Shown here: positions 1-11,528 of the stretch, in pieces
Numbering within the stretch: the first letter of the stretch is position 1
Layout of the letters: every line of letters begins with the position of its first letter
Assembly (NCBI GenBank): GCA_027924585.1
Contig: BSBM01000600.1
Location: 15,683,001-15,747,000 of the forward strand
Length of the DNA stretch: 64,000 bases
Direction: 5' to 3'
Source of the DNA: Larix kaempferi
Taxonomy: Eukaryota; Streptophyta; Pinopsida; Pinales; Pinaceae
The notes under the pieces: generated by a model
Told to the model about the DNA's origin: nothing
Seen by the model: the letters and a program-made list of their open reading frames with translations, nothing else
The model's database searches: none
Program-made: the position numbers and the translations under genes

Positions 1-330
1 AACCCTAAAAATAATTTTTTTTTGATTTTTGATTTTTTGGCCTTACCAAAATTTTGGCCCTCTCACCTACAATTTTGCCATGCCTTCTTTAGCCTGAAAA
101 ACCCTAGGGCGAAATTTTAGAAGCCTTAAAATTTTAATAATATCAAAAATTCCTAAAAAAGCCCTAAAAATCTAAAAATCTAAAAATTAATTTTTTTTGC
201 CTCCCTAAAATTTCGACCCTTCCTCCTATAAATTCGGCCTGCCCTTTTTTCCCTACAAACCCTAGGGCGAAATTATAGGAAGCCCTAAAAATTTAAAATT
301 CTCAAAAATCCTAAAAAAACCCCAATTTTT
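1..330. repeat. two tandem AT-rich units of about 158 bp
   Basis: Two diverged copies follow one another. The anchor word CCCTAGGGCGAAATT occurs near 102 and again near 260, and a GCC(T/C)..CCAAAATTT-like block occurs near 40 and 199. Runs of CCCTAAAAAT lie between them. Sequence of a similar style occurs near 46080-46400, which suggests both are tails of long LTRs. No coding potential is seen. Confidence 0.6.
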
Positions 331-1122
331 GTGTTTTTGTATATATTATGTTAGATTATTTGATTTCTGAGTTAGTGGCAAGTTCTAGTTATTAAAACCT
401 AATTTCCTTGTTATTTAAGCATTTTTCTCAGGTAATTTACTGTGCAAATTATCTCAGAAATCTCACACAGTTGTATTTATTGGGATCAATTGGTTAATGC
501 TGATTATTGGTAATTGACGTTTCTTGCATGATAAGCACTGGTTATTCGTAGTTGGTGATATTTTTTGCATGCCTATTTGATATATCTAATTGATAATTGA
601 ACTTGATACATTAGTCTCACTCACACCTTGAATGGTAATCATTGCATCTTTTCAAGTATCTAATTCTGCTACTATAAATGCGCTAAATGCAAAGCTGGAG
701 AACACACTGGGTCATAGCTAATTGGTTATTGAATTGTCATGTTACATGCTTGTATCTGATTGGCAACTATCACTTAATGTACATTTGGTTAGTGTGTTTG
801 CAATATAGTCTTTTGATCCAATATTGATTATTGTGTTACATGCTTACACGCTTATACATTTCATTGAATGATCTAAGTGAAATATTGACCTTGATCATAT
901 GTTTTGCCCTCACTGGCATTGATCATAATATTATTGACTACATTAGGCATTGGTCTAACTACAAATTGCATAGAGAGTATTGTTCTGTGGTTGGCCTAGT
1001 GTTCTACAAGGTTCCTTAAGGATACTTCTCCTTGGAGGTTTCGACTTCCGAAGAAGTTAGAACGGTGACTGAGATGACATTGGGTCACTATTCTTATTTG
1101 TGCTTACTGGGAATTAGCCCTG
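331..1122. other. AT-rich stretch without recognisable gene
   Basis: I see no coding region, no LTR ends and no RNA gene. The only ORF of note (62 codons) lacks any recognisable motif. The stretch around 1021-1120 abuts the truncated Copia A gag and is probably part of an older repeat. Confidence 0.4.
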
Positions 1123-1425
1123 CTAATTTGCCCGGTAACACATCTCTTTTGGAGTCTTTAGAGAAGAGATGTGTGGGATCAAGTGATCCTTGATGGAGTC
1201 GGCTATGATCCTCTTAGCTTTGATCATATTCTTCTTATGCTTTTCCTTGTCCCCATCTCCCTCTGGCTCCACAACTACTTCTGTAACATACTTGTCCAAT
1301 TCATGCTCTTCTAAGATGAGCATCACTCTATACTTCCATGCTCTGAAGTTCTCAACCCCTTTAAGCTTATCCTCAAGCTTGGTATGATTTGTCTTCTTGA
1401 TAAACTTGATAAATGAGAACCTCAA
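1123..1425 (-). pseudogene. Copia gag N-terminal fragment (element A)
   Basis: The 100-residue frame carries the start of a plant Copia gag: a KLKGVENFRAWKYRVMLIL stretch, then an AKRIIADSIKDHLIPHI stretch, matching the gag proteins of elements B, C and E in this window (EDRLxGxxNxxxWK and DAVKDHIIPHI). Gag forms the particle that packages retroelement RNA in the cytoplasm. The frame ends soon after TPKEM, where the related copies continue with a helical region and a CCHC knuckle, so this copy is cut short. It cannot make a working gag. Confidence 0.8.
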
Positions 1426-1857
1426 ATAAAAATAAAGAGAGTATAACTTACCAAATAAGATGCTCCAATCAGAAGTTGATCTCTATGATCCGGCTTCAGG
1501 AGGTCCTAGGGTTTGTTAGAGAAACCCTAATTTCTCAACTTTTGGATCTTGAAAAATTGATTGGAGGAAAAGATGTCCCTCCCTAAGGCAAGTTGAGCAA
1601 AGGTACTTTTTCTCTGATTATGTGGACAGATCCTCCGAAAACTTGATGCCCTAGTTCTCCAGATTGTAGTGGTGGGCCCAAAAATGAAACTTCTCAAACT
1701 AACATTCTGCTTTGACAGAAAGATGCGCCCTAGTGAGGCGAGTTGCTTGGACCCTCTTTTTCTGGTGATCTATGGAGAATTCTTCGGAAATAGAAACCGT
1801 AGTTTCTATAGTTGCAGCAACTGCACAATGTTTTCTTTCAGGCCAACTCTGATACCA

Positions 1858-2400
1858 TGTTAGAATTTTGAAATGCGATAACAATAAGGATCACTGAAAG
1901 ATAAACAAGAACAACATAGACAATAGTACACAATAATTTTATCTTGGGAAAACCCTGTCGGGGCAGAAAAACCTAGCAAACTTCTTCTATATAGATTTGT
2001 CAGAATGTATAATAGTATTCCTCGTGCAAAAACCCAAAACAAGAAGACTCCAAAAGCAACTAGTCACTTGACTTTATCTCTCCTACTCATGCGAACTCAA
2101 TGTGTGAGAGTGGTGACCAAATGAGGAGGTCGAAATCCTCATTTATACTAATCAACTGACTTGACCTTTTTACCAAACAGGGTCGACTTGACTCTCCTAA
2201 TTGGGCCGACTTGTCTCATTCACAATAAAATATTCTTTTCTAGATCTTTCCAAGCCGACCTAACAGTTAGGGTTTACATTAACTCTTTCAATGACTTTTA
2301 CATGATCAATTATATCAATAATAATCCCCGTAGGGTGTACAATACAAATGATACAAATAAATACAAATAAGAATATCTTCCGAAGTTACATTCTTCAACA
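1858..2400 (-). repeat. LTR of Copia A (5' LTR on minus strand)
   Basis: The ends are TGTTAG...CAACA on the plus strand. A TATA-type sequence (TAGTATAAATGAGG on the minus strand) lies near 2137-2150. The U3 part holds repeated GTCGACTTG-like words. The sequence GCTCTGATACCA-like, complementary to the tRNA-Met primer site, lies directly to its left at 1847-1857 (AACTCTGATACCA). Confidence 0.8.
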
Positions 2401-2552
2401 TACAGGTGTTGATATTGCCCCTTTGCTAAGTTAACGAATCTCTGAAGGCGGTGTAAGAGTGAGACAAGGATGAACATAGTCTCAAACCGAAAGGGCTGAG
2501 CACCAAATTCCACAAGTATGGGTGAGGTATTGTTTGTTTGGGTTGAGGTACT
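2401..2552 (-). pseudogene. LINE ORF C-terminal fragment
   Basis: The minus-strand frame contains LVEFGAQPFRFETMF and KGQYQHLY, which align with LAEFGAYPLLLDIVF and GLHRYPYL in the plus-strand LINE copy near 61600-61730. It is the continuation of the RT frame that is broken at 6782 by the solo LTR. Function is lost. Confidence 0.7.
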
Positions 2553-5500
2553 TGTTATCACACCATAGTAGCAGGGCTACTATTCTTGCTTAGCAGATAT
2601 CTGCACATTTCAGAGCCTGGATTTTTCAGAGTTTGGCTATGATGAGCTTGTATTTTGAGATCACTCATGATCAGAGCAGTATTGTATATCATATTTTTTG
2701 TTAGACCTTGTGCCAAGCCTGAGCCTTGAGAGTTTAGATGTGATGACGATGTGACCCTTTATTCCATACAGTTTCAGTTCAGTGCCTAGTGATGTTATTG
2801 CAACAATGTTTCAGATGGTTTATGATGATTATTATCATGATGTGATATGACCTATGGATTTCTGATCATTGATTATGGATTATTATCTTGTTGCTCTAGT
2901 CATCTTCACAGCATTAGCTTGATATATGATTCATGATGTGGCAAAACATTTGAAATGAAATGAATTATAAATTGTAAAATGGACATATTACTTGCACACT
3001 TAGGTTTTATGACAAAATTCACCGGTAGTATTACCCTCTTATGAGCATAGATATGGTCTTCCTTGACATTTGTGTTTGCTAGCCTAGGTACCACATCCAT
3101 TTGACCCCATCCATCCATGACCTTCCCGATTTGGCTTCCACCTTTGACTTGTCTTTCTTGACTCTTTGATACTGAGGACTTCCCTATTACTACCTCTGTG
3201 TTGGATCGCATCCATGTTTGTTAGTGTCTCGACTCTGAGTTGGTGACAGAACTTGCCTTTGGTGAGTTGGATTCTAGGCCTAAATCATTCTGGTCGGTTG
3301 TCCCGATGTTTGGCACCCCCCTAAGTCCCCTTAGTCACTTGAGATGTTGTTGGCTAAAATTGAAAGCTCATGTACTACCTATTGGAAATCTTTATATATT
3401 CGCCCATGGAAACTGTAAACTCTAGAATGTGTTTTTAAACACACGTGAGTAAAGGGCAAGAGCGATGAACTGCTCAAAATACTCCTCGAAGAGTATAAAA
3501 AGGTCCAAAAAGCAAATGTTAATCAAAAGTTATATCTATTATTGCTGATCTTATATATGTGTATAAACATGCCCTGGATGCAAGCTGCAATTAATTGTGC
3601 TTCTCAGCACATCTGAAATCCGAAGGGTTATGTAGGCCAAAAAGGCCATGAAATGAAATTGAATGATCCTAATGAACTTGGATCAACTTGATGTAGACAT
3701 GATGCCTAAGTTGAATAAGCACTCTCTAAACAACTTACCCATTTGTGAGGCACAGCCTTTCCCCGTGTTATTTGTCCGGCACAGAGTGTAGCTTCCCCCT
3801 CTCCCAATCCAAAGTGTCATCTAGTTAAGTTTAGACAAGTCATCCCCTTTGCCCAGCCTTGTTCCTAGCCTTCATCCTTAGCTAGCAGTTAGACCATGTC
3901 CAATGGGTGAGTTTGTCATTTAAGCTATTGTGCAAGTAGATATAAATAACAATGGAATATGCAAACATGATAAATGCCACTGAATGATGTTTATACTTTA
4001 AGTTAAGCTGTGAGTATGATTAGAGGAACATGTCTTAGTCTATTGATATGATTTGTCCTTGGTTGTATATTGACCTAATCAAACCTAGTTTGACTATGGT
4101 TATTCTTGGGATCCGTGATGATGTGGGCCATGCATGCTTATTGATGATGATTGATGGTCCCACATACTCTTGATGATGATACCATATGGTGGACATATGA
4201 TTCAGATGGTGATCGATGTAGTTCAACAGGTTTTATTATTATTCCAGATCATCAGATTATGCACTGTCCAGATATGGTGGACCTTATTGTTGACCCCTTA
4301 GGTCAACCCATGGTGTATGAGTACACATTCTTAGTAGATTTGGGTCTTTTGGATCCAATGAGACACTTATCATTCAGTTCCGGACACTTCTGACAGTGAT
4401 AGATGCAGTTTTCCACTTGTTGACCAGATTTGGGGCTGTTTTCCCAGCCTGTCCAGCAGGGGGCCATGAGAGGCCAGTTCACCTAGGGCGCTGTATGAGG
4501 AGGGGGTGGTCCAGCCACTTGATATTACCATTTTACCCCCCCTTCTGGAGAGCCTGGTGGGCTTAGTTTGACAGCGCAGGTGCCCTAGGTGGCAGTTTCA
4601 GCAGCTTCACAGTTACTGAGGCAGATAAAAAATGGGATAAAAGGGTCACTGAGGAATTCGATTTGGGCAATTGAGGCAAGGTTTTGGCACTTGGTCTTCC
4701 AGGGTGAACCCCCTATCTTCCAGCCAGTTATCATCAGTCAGTGGGGTCCACAGAGGCCACATGAGGCCTCTTACTGCATGTCTCTCACAGATTTTGAGGA
4801 CAGGATTTGATCATTTGTATTATTTGGACATATTAGTTTATATTATTGTGCCATGGGGATGAGCTAGTAAGGATTGATGCCTCCTAGCCCCACCATGAGC
4901 TTTATGAGTCTTGTCCATGTCATATGAGGTGGGCCCATGTACTTTTGCCCTCTCTAGAGGATGACGTCACCCTCACTTAGCCTCTCCTAGCTATGACGTC
5001 ACCTATATGTTGAGTGATCCATGTGATATTATGTATTGACTCATCTTAGCCATTGATTAGATTATGAGATCTTTTAATCTCAACCACTCATCTTCATGTA
5101 TTGTAAAGTGTTTTTGAGATCTAGGGTTTTGGTCTTTATTATCCTATATAAGGAGGAGACCCCCTATTGTATAGCTCACCTTTGGGCTCTGGAAAACTTG
5201 GAATGAAAATAATATTTTGGAGATCTACTTCTTGGCTTTGATTGGGTTACTCTTGTATATATTCCTTGTATCTTGTTTCTAGACATTCTTTGCTTCTATA
5301 GGTGAAATCGACATCAATTGAAGGGAGGCCGAATTGCTTGAAGCTAGCTCAACGATTTGCCTTGTGGGAAGATTGTAGGGGTTGCTCACATCCCCCATGG
5401 GCAAGACGTCTTCATCTTGAGGGAGTTTTTCAATTGTGCTTTGTCCATTGATTGCTTCTTGATATGACATGATTAGATCTTATGGATTTGTAGATCAAAT

Positions 5501-6781
5501 CTAACTTGATGTAGTTTGATTTACAGGTTTTCATGGGACATCTCTCCTCCTAGGGCTTGGACGATTTTGGTTGAAGACACTTGGATCAAGCTTGGAATTG
5601 TAACTAGGGCAAGATTTCTCCATATGCTAGGAGGCCGTAAGCTTTTGAGGTAAGATCTACAAGGTACGTATTGATTTCGCTTGCTATCCATCCTATTGGT
5701 CAAAAACTCCATTAAAATTAAAACCCTCTTTTTTGTTTTTCTTAGATCTACTTGGATCTAGCTTGGCTTTTGGAAAGATATTGAAAACCCACCTCTATAG
5801 TATCCACGACAGTTCAGATCTATAGTTTGGTGGTGATTGGGTCCCATTTGACACACTTTCCAAGGCACTTAGCCTTCCTTAGGTGAGGTCGCACTCCTTG
5901 GGAGGGTGAGTTTTGCTACTTCCAAGACATGGGTAGGTGAGATCCCACTTGATTCGAACTCCTCTCACTTGATAACCTACCCCTAGTGCTTCACTTCTTT
6001 GATTTTTGCCTTGTGGGCCCCATTCCTCATTTTGAGGGTTGTGCCCCACTTGGGTCATTGGGTGATGCATTTTCAATCTCAGATCTACTGAGATCTAGCC
6101 ATTGGATGCTTTTGATCTTCAAAACCCACCTTGATTTGCACCTTGACTACCCTGATCTACATTTTGGTGGACATCCAACTCCATTTGGCCCTTGATCTAA
6201 GGCACTAGTCTTCCTTGGGGTAATTCGCACTTCTTGGGGTTAGTGGCTTTTTCTAGATCCCGCATTTGGGTGCTCTCATTTCTTGGTCAATCCATAGATC
6301 CATGTCATAGAGCCCCTATAGTACCATCTCCCATTAATTTTGACCAAGTGGACCCATCTTGGACCATTTTCCCTATTTTAAGGAAGTGGGTCCCACTTGT
6401 GCATTTCATGGTACTATATATATCTTTTGAATCCCCCTAGGTGGCCCAACTCATAATTGGTTGAAACACTTGTCACTTCTTAGGCCTCTTCAACCACATA
6501 CTTAAATTCTTGGGTCCACCTAAGCTTGCATTGGTTTCCATAACTCAACTTTCACATTCCCATAGGAACCTTTGCTTTGGCTAATCTTCTGTCGATTGGC
6601 TATAGGGTCTCCCCCTTGATCTTATCCTGCCTAGATCTAAAGTGAAGAGTGCCTCGGTTGTCGTGACTCCCAGCTTGCATTGGGAACCGTGGCATCTCTT
6701 GGGTCATCTCTTTAGTTGCCCATCTCCTCTACCATCCCGGATGGGATACCATTAGGGACAACTACAAGTTGTGTGATAACA
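2553..6781 (+). mobile_element. giant solo LTR, copy 1 (4.23 kb)
   Basis: It begins TGTTATCACA and ends TGTGATAACA, a perfect 10-bp inverted end pair with TG...CA. It is flanked by GTACT (2548-2552) and ATACT (6782-6786), a 5-bp target duplication with one change. A 4.49-kb relative at 24031-28524 has the same ends and parallel internal order. No ORF of retroelement type is present. A TATA box lies about 2.6 kb from the left end, leaving about 1.6 kb of R and U5, so the plus strand is the sense strand. The size recalls LTRs of large Gypsy (Tat/Ogre-like) elements; that assignment is inference. Confidence 0.8.
5145..5153 (+). promoter_or_regulatory. TATA box of giant LTR copy 1
   Basis: TATATAAGG is followed by GAGGAGACCCCC and a short A/T-rich stretch with AATGAAAATAATA. 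Copy 2 has TATTTAAGG at the corresponding position (26561), followed by GAGAGAGCCTCTC. The paired position supports a conserved LTR promoter. Confidence 0.6.
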
Positions 6782-7722
6782 ATACTGTTTGTTTACATTT
6801 GATGATGCGACAAAGGAGGAGGAGCTGCAGTCTCTCAACTGAGGCCCAATTAGTGTCTAGTAGACAAGGCCCCCAAATATTTGAGCCATAGAGGATTGTG
6901 GGTCGAATAAGAGTGTCCATGAGATACATCTTGGATGAGATGTCCAGAAAATGGTGTCTGAAACACTGTCTCTCGAGAAGGGCTAAGGATCCATATCCTT
7001 TGTAGACTCGGGGTTGAAGGGCATGCCATAGACTAAAGCAAGATCTCGTGGACTGCACCCCGAAATTGGTATAGGTGCTAGTGATCTTGATCTCGTCCCT
7101 TCCAAAAAAGAAATGAAGATCAGTGAGGAGCTTCTTTGAGCCGTTGAAGATCATGAACTTGGTTTTATCCAGGTTGACCATAAATTGATGAAGATCATAG
7201 AATAGGGCCAAGGCATTTAGCTGCCTTTGCAATCCCTTCGGAGGAGATGAAGCCAAGAGGACTACATCATCAACAAAGAGAAGGGTAGAGATCAAGACCT
7301 GTAGAGATCAGGACTTGGTGGAGAAGGACCTATCTCCCTCCTGAATGTGCTCCTATAGGAAGGACTCTAGCTTGTCGATGTAGATCCCAAATAAAGTGGG
7401 GGAGAGGGGACACCCCTACTTAATCCCAATAATAAAATTTGATACCCTGTGGGTTGTGCAATGATGATCAAGAACCTACTCATATAATCTCATAGTGGCA
7501 GCCATGAGGATCTTGGAGTTGCCAATATCTCTGAGCCTTTGGAATAATGCAACTTTGGGGATAGAGTTGAATGCTTTTCGAAAGTCTACAAGCAATAGTA
7601 AACTTTCCAAGAGCGATGGAGTGCGTCGTCGATGATGGCTTAGAGCGTAAGAATGTGGTCAATAGTCTAGTGTGTCGGTTTGAATCAAGCATGTCCTTTA
7701 GGTTTGAGATGCCTCTACTCAA
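6782..7722 (-). pseudogene. LINE reverse transcriptase (degraded)
   Basis: The fragment near 7295-7260 reads LLFVDDVVLLASSP, the FVDD form of the YxDD catalytic box. Upstream near 7440-7370 the minus strand reads GCPLSPTLFGIYIDKL, the conserved RT block that precedes it, with a stop directly before GCPLSP. The fragment at 7722-7480 is an earlier part of the RT domain. After FVDD the frame runs through KTKFMIFN, TYTNFGV and RIIKCKQT up to the solo LTR at 6781. RT would copy LINE RNA at a nicked target. Stops and frame changes make it non-functional. Confidence 0.85.
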
Positions 7723-8772
7723 GCTCCCAAGAAAGTTGTATATGAAGGACTAGGGCATATAGTTTGGAGAAAGTGTGGCTAACCATGATCATTTTGTAGT
7801 TATTGGGATATGTACTAGGGCTTGATTTATGGATCGGGTGGATAATATGATGTGACCAAGGCTTTAGAAAGCTTGTACGGACCACGTGGTTAAATAGATT
7901 GGCCAGGTGACAATCTAGTGCATGAGACCATGCTTGAAGAGTTCAACCTGGAATCCCTCCTCATTCGTTGCTTTGCTAGAAATCATGACTCAGACACCCT
8001 CTCAGATATCGTGGGGAGTGAACAAGTGGGGAGAGGTGGGGGGGAGAGGTAACCTAGATACGAGGCTGCCGCGGGATATCATAGAGGGAGGTGTGAGAAA
8101 ACATGGATTATGGATCAAGATCGAGCAGGAGATGGGAGTGGTGGGGGAAGATGGTATGCCATATCTTTTGGGGGGAGTGTATAGGGGAAGTACTCAACTC
8201 TCGTCTTTTACGAGAGATGAAGAGGCATTTCTTGTGGCAGAGGAGTTGACGGTAGGAAGCTTTAAGAGCTAGGGTTGCCTTGGGATATCATAGAGGGAGG
8301 AGGTGTGGGAAAACATGGATTATGGATTAAGATCGAGCAGGAGATGGGAGTAGCAAGGGAAGATGGTATTCCAATTTTTTTTTGGGGAGTGAATAGACGA
8401 AGTACTCAACTCTTGTCTACAACGAGAGATGAAGAGGCGTTTCTTGTGGCGGAGGAGTTGACGGTAGGAAGCTTTAAGAGCAAGGTAGGAGGGGTGACCA
8501 TGAGTGAAGGCATGTTGAAGTTGGGTGTGGAAATGCTTGTAGTTGTCATCGTACCATTGGTTCATAGGGTGGGACCTAGGTTTTGGGGAAGGGGAGGTGG
8601 ATCAAGTGGAGTGGGGGTTTGTGTGAAGGGCAGTCTCATAGATGGTAGATAAAGATAGGTGTACTTGGTAGATGCAGACTCGAGGGATGTGAATCGAGAC
8701 TTGAAAGGGAGCATTTGGCCGAGGGTGGAAGTGAAGGTGTCAGGGTCCACCTTGGTAAAAGGGATAGTGGTC
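7723..8772 (-). pseudogene. LINE linker region with internal duplication
   Basis: The minus strand between endonuclease and RT holds a frame with KASYRQLLRHKKRLFISRC (8565-8320), typical of the basic linker that precedes LINE RT domains. Part of it is present twice (see the tandem repeat at 8063-8480). Frames are broken by stops and there is no complete protein. Confidence 0.55.
8063..8480. repeat. tandem duplication of about 210 bp inside the LINE
   Basis: Both units contain GGGATATCATAGAGGG (8073 and 8282) and GGTAGGAAGCTTTAAGAGC (8251 and 8463). The spacing is 209-212 bp. The units differ by scattered substitutions and small indels, so the duplication is not recent. It lies in the LINE linker between endonuclease and RT. 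Confidence 0.85.
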
Positions 8773-9660
8773 TTAGGTGTGCTCAAAGAGGGGGGGGGGT
8801 TGTATGGGGGTGTCAGTTTGAGGGGAGAAGGAGAGGAGAGCATGGTTGGCCAAAGGGATGGGGGTTATCGAGAAGCCGCAAATGAAGGGGAGTAGGTCAT
8901 GACTGGAAAGGATGTAATCCACCACACTCGTACTGCCACTATGAGGTTGACAAGTAAAGGAGCAAGATGCCAAGAAATAGGGGATGCCATTAAGGATCGG
9001 TAACTTATGGGATTCCCCAAGCTGTAGGAGGTGCTTGCCATACCCTATAAGAGGCCCCAAAGCATCGTCAGATGATCGATGAAGTCCCACTAAAACTGGA
9101 TAGATATCTTGACCATATAACACATCCTTAGAGCGGTCATGGAGAGGGACTTGAAGCGCTTTGGTGTGGGCATTAAAATCACCCAAAAGGATGAACTGCC
9201 CCAATGTTGAATATTAAATGATGCTAGAATATAGATCCAAGTAAGGGTCACTGTCAGACTCGCCATGAATAACAAACTGGGGTGAGGTTGGGGGAAAGTA
9301 ACAAACCACTATGTATAGATCTTTGAGGAGAGGGGGTAAACTTGTTGAGCAAGGCCCACATGAACTTGGCAAACTCATCTATTGTTACCAAAGAGACCCT
9401 ACCTTGAAGAGAGTCTCTCACCAAACATGCTACTCCACTTGAACCTTTGACACCACTTGAAGACCTAGTTTCTTGTCAATATGTAGAAAACCAATGATAA
9501 CATGCAATGTTTGGAAGTGGCCTGCCAGGGCTCTAATTGGTCTTGGTAATAAAAAGGAGGTTAGATGAACTGAGAGCATCATATAACATGCCCAAGGAAG
9601 ACGAAAATGTCCCATTGCCATTCCAACACCCCACAGAAATCCCCGCATCTTATTGTCTCC
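8773..9660 (-). pseudogene. LINE AP-type endonuclease (degraded)
   Basis: The frame at 9204-8773 contains LLGDFNAHT, the core of the exonuclease-endonuclease-phosphatase fold, then SVVDYILSS and LANHALLSF, corresponding to the SxxDYI and SDH catalytic blocks; the aspartate of SDH is replaced (ANH). The N-terminal part continues to about 9660 in broken frames (HFQTLHVIIGFLHIDKK, LGLQVV). The enzyme would nick target DNA to prime reverse transcription. It is inactive by sequence. Confidence 0.8.
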
Positions 9661-9700
9661 TCCATCGAGCTAGTCATTTAGAGAACTTGGGCCCTTGGAT

Positions 9701-10091
9701 AAAGGCTCGAAGGTCTCTGATGATTGTCCATTTCCTTGCCTGTTGTGCTGCTGCAACTAGCTCCCTCCCAACGTTGATGATTGATTGATATTGATGTGTT
9801 CAAAGGGTGGGGCCCCTAACTTTTGATAATTCGTCCCCTAGGAGGAGAAGTGTGCCCCCTTGATGGAGACTGATGGCTAGGCCCACATGAAATGCCAGAT
9901 AAGAAAATGAAACTTGGGTATTGTTTGAAAAGTGATTTTACTAGAACCCAAGTTGCCAATTCTTTCAAATTGCCATTATTTCTTCACTTGGTTAATGCAC
10001 TGTTAGACTTGGGAATTTTTAAAATCAGACCTTAGGAAAGTCTGTTAATAATTCCAATTAATTCCAAAGTGGGTGACTTATTGCTCAAATC
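9701..10091. other. no gene seen
   Basis: Short stretch between the LINE 5' end and Copia B. No motif, repeat or ORF supports an assignment. The last five bases (AAATC) are the presumed target duplication of Copia B. Confidence 0.4.
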
Positions 10092-11227
10092 TATTAGAGA
10101 TAGAGGTTTATCTTGGGATGTCCTTCATGTTCAGATGCCTAACATGGAGGTGCATTTTTAGTATAGGCATCATGATGGGTAGAGGGTGAGATGCACTCTA
10201 CCAAGTGTCATGGATCCAGCGATGGATGCATGCAGACCTTTCAGGGTGATTTTCCTTACACATGCAATATTTTGCATGCAACCTTTTTAATTAAAAAGCA
10301 TGCAAAAGCGAGATTTTTGCATGCACTCATATTAGGGTTTTAGAAACCCTAATCAGTCAGTGAGTGGATATAAGGAGGCTAGGGTTCACCGGATAGGGTT
10401 ACTCGATATTTTCTTTAGAGAGGAGATTCAGAGTGAGGGCGCATTCTTGAGAGGAGGGGCGCATCTGCAGAGGGAGACAATGAGTGGATCTGAGAGGGAT
10501 CCGCGCATGCTTGATCTGAGGCACTGAGTAGCCATTTTAGTGTGTAGTGAGACTATCTGTGTAGAGGGAGCTCAGAGATTGAGCTTGGGTGACTTCACAG
10601 GAGGAGGGGTGCACTTCCCATGCAGAGGGGGCACACTTTTCTATGGGGACATTCTTCTTGAGGTCAGGAGGGCTGAAAGAAGCATAGGGGTTCCTCTTCA
10701 GTGATTGAGGAGGACTAGATCAGATATTGTCAGATATTGACAGAGATCCAGAGAGGGGCAACTTCAGAGTAGAGGAGGGGAGCAGTTCAGACTGAGAGGT
10801 TGCAACATTTCTTCCTTGGTTGAGGAGATCAGAGCAGAGACAGTTAGAGATCTTCTTCCAAAGATTTGTTGAAGGTGAGATCAGAGATCAGTTAATACAG
10901 AGCAGTTGGTTCATATCCCTAGAGCAGCAGTTGCAGTTGCATGCAGATCTAGGGCTTGTCCCTTCAAGTTTCTTTACCCATATATATTTTGATTGCTCTG
11001 GCTCGAGATTGAAGAAAACCCTTAACAGCTGGTTTTCCCCATTGTGTGATTGCTTCAGTTGTTGTTGATAAGTATATTCAATGTGCCTTGTTCTTTAAGT
11101 ATATTGCTTTCATTATTTCTTCTCTAGCTTTGAGAAGTGGGTTTGTTATGCATGAGGCTTGCGGTGAATTGAGGCCCAGTTGGGATTGAGATTTCCAGAG
11201 CGAGTAGTGACCTTTGGAAACTATTCA
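10092..11227 (+). repeat. 5' LTR of Copia B
   Basis: It starts TATTAGAGATAG (TG changed to TA) and ends CTATTCA before the primer site. A TATA box (TATAAGG) lies at 10369. The sequence parallels 18867-20072 throughout, including the words TTCATGTTCAGATGC and CATGCACTCATATTAGGG, with many substitutions and indels, so the insertion is old. Confidence 0.85.
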
Positions 11228-11240
11228 TGGTATCAGAGCC
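11228..11240 (+). other. primer-binding site of Copia B
   Basis: TGGTATCAGAGCC directly follows the 5' LTR. It is the usual plant Copia site complementary to the 3' end of initiator tRNA-Met. Confidence 0.85.
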
Positions 11241-11528
11241 TTGTTAAAGGTCCATGCATCCACACATTAGATTTGTGAGTATTCAGATCTAGAGGGGCAC
11301 ACTGATCAGTTCTGTGAGATCAGGACTCAGATCTGAAGAGTAGGGTTTGGATTTGGAGAGGGGGCATTAGATTTGTGCAGAGTCATATCAGATTTATTAT
11401 ATCTGTGAGGGAGGATAGATCCGAGGTAGATCTATTAGATCTGGGCGAGTAGGTGCCAGATATATGATCGAGAGAGGTTCTTGGTCTTCGAGATCTTTCT
11501 TGTTTCAGTTGTCAGTTTTTCAAAGGGT

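Larger units (their letters stand above)
1123..2400 (-). mobile_element. truncated Copia element A: LTR, primer site, leader, gag start
   Basis: Reading on the minus strand, an LTR is followed by a primer-binding site, a leader of about 430 bp and the beginning of gag. The element stops at about 1125, where the gag frame breaks off, so most of gag and all of pol are missing. The LTR abuts LINE sequence at 2401. No second LTR and no target duplication were found. Confidence 0.8.
2401..9700 (-). mobile_element. decayed LINE, split by a solo LTR
   Basis: Minus-strand order: endonuclease (about 9660-8773), linker, reverse transcriptase (about 7722-6782), then C-terminal sequence that resumes at 2552-2401 beyond the inserted solo LTR. 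The continuity is supported by a second copy at 61190-61855, where the same protein runs from the RT C-terminal part into a CKQT...AEFGA block and onward without interruption; here CKQT lies left of the insertion site on the minus strand and VEFGAQP on the other side. The copy is full of stops and frameshifts. The 3' end is lost at Copia A. Confidence 0.8.

Noticed and set aside
1-60. Telomere-like AACCCTAAA at the window start
   Set aside because: Single, irregular occurrences inside AT-rich repeat units; no tandem CCCTAAA array.
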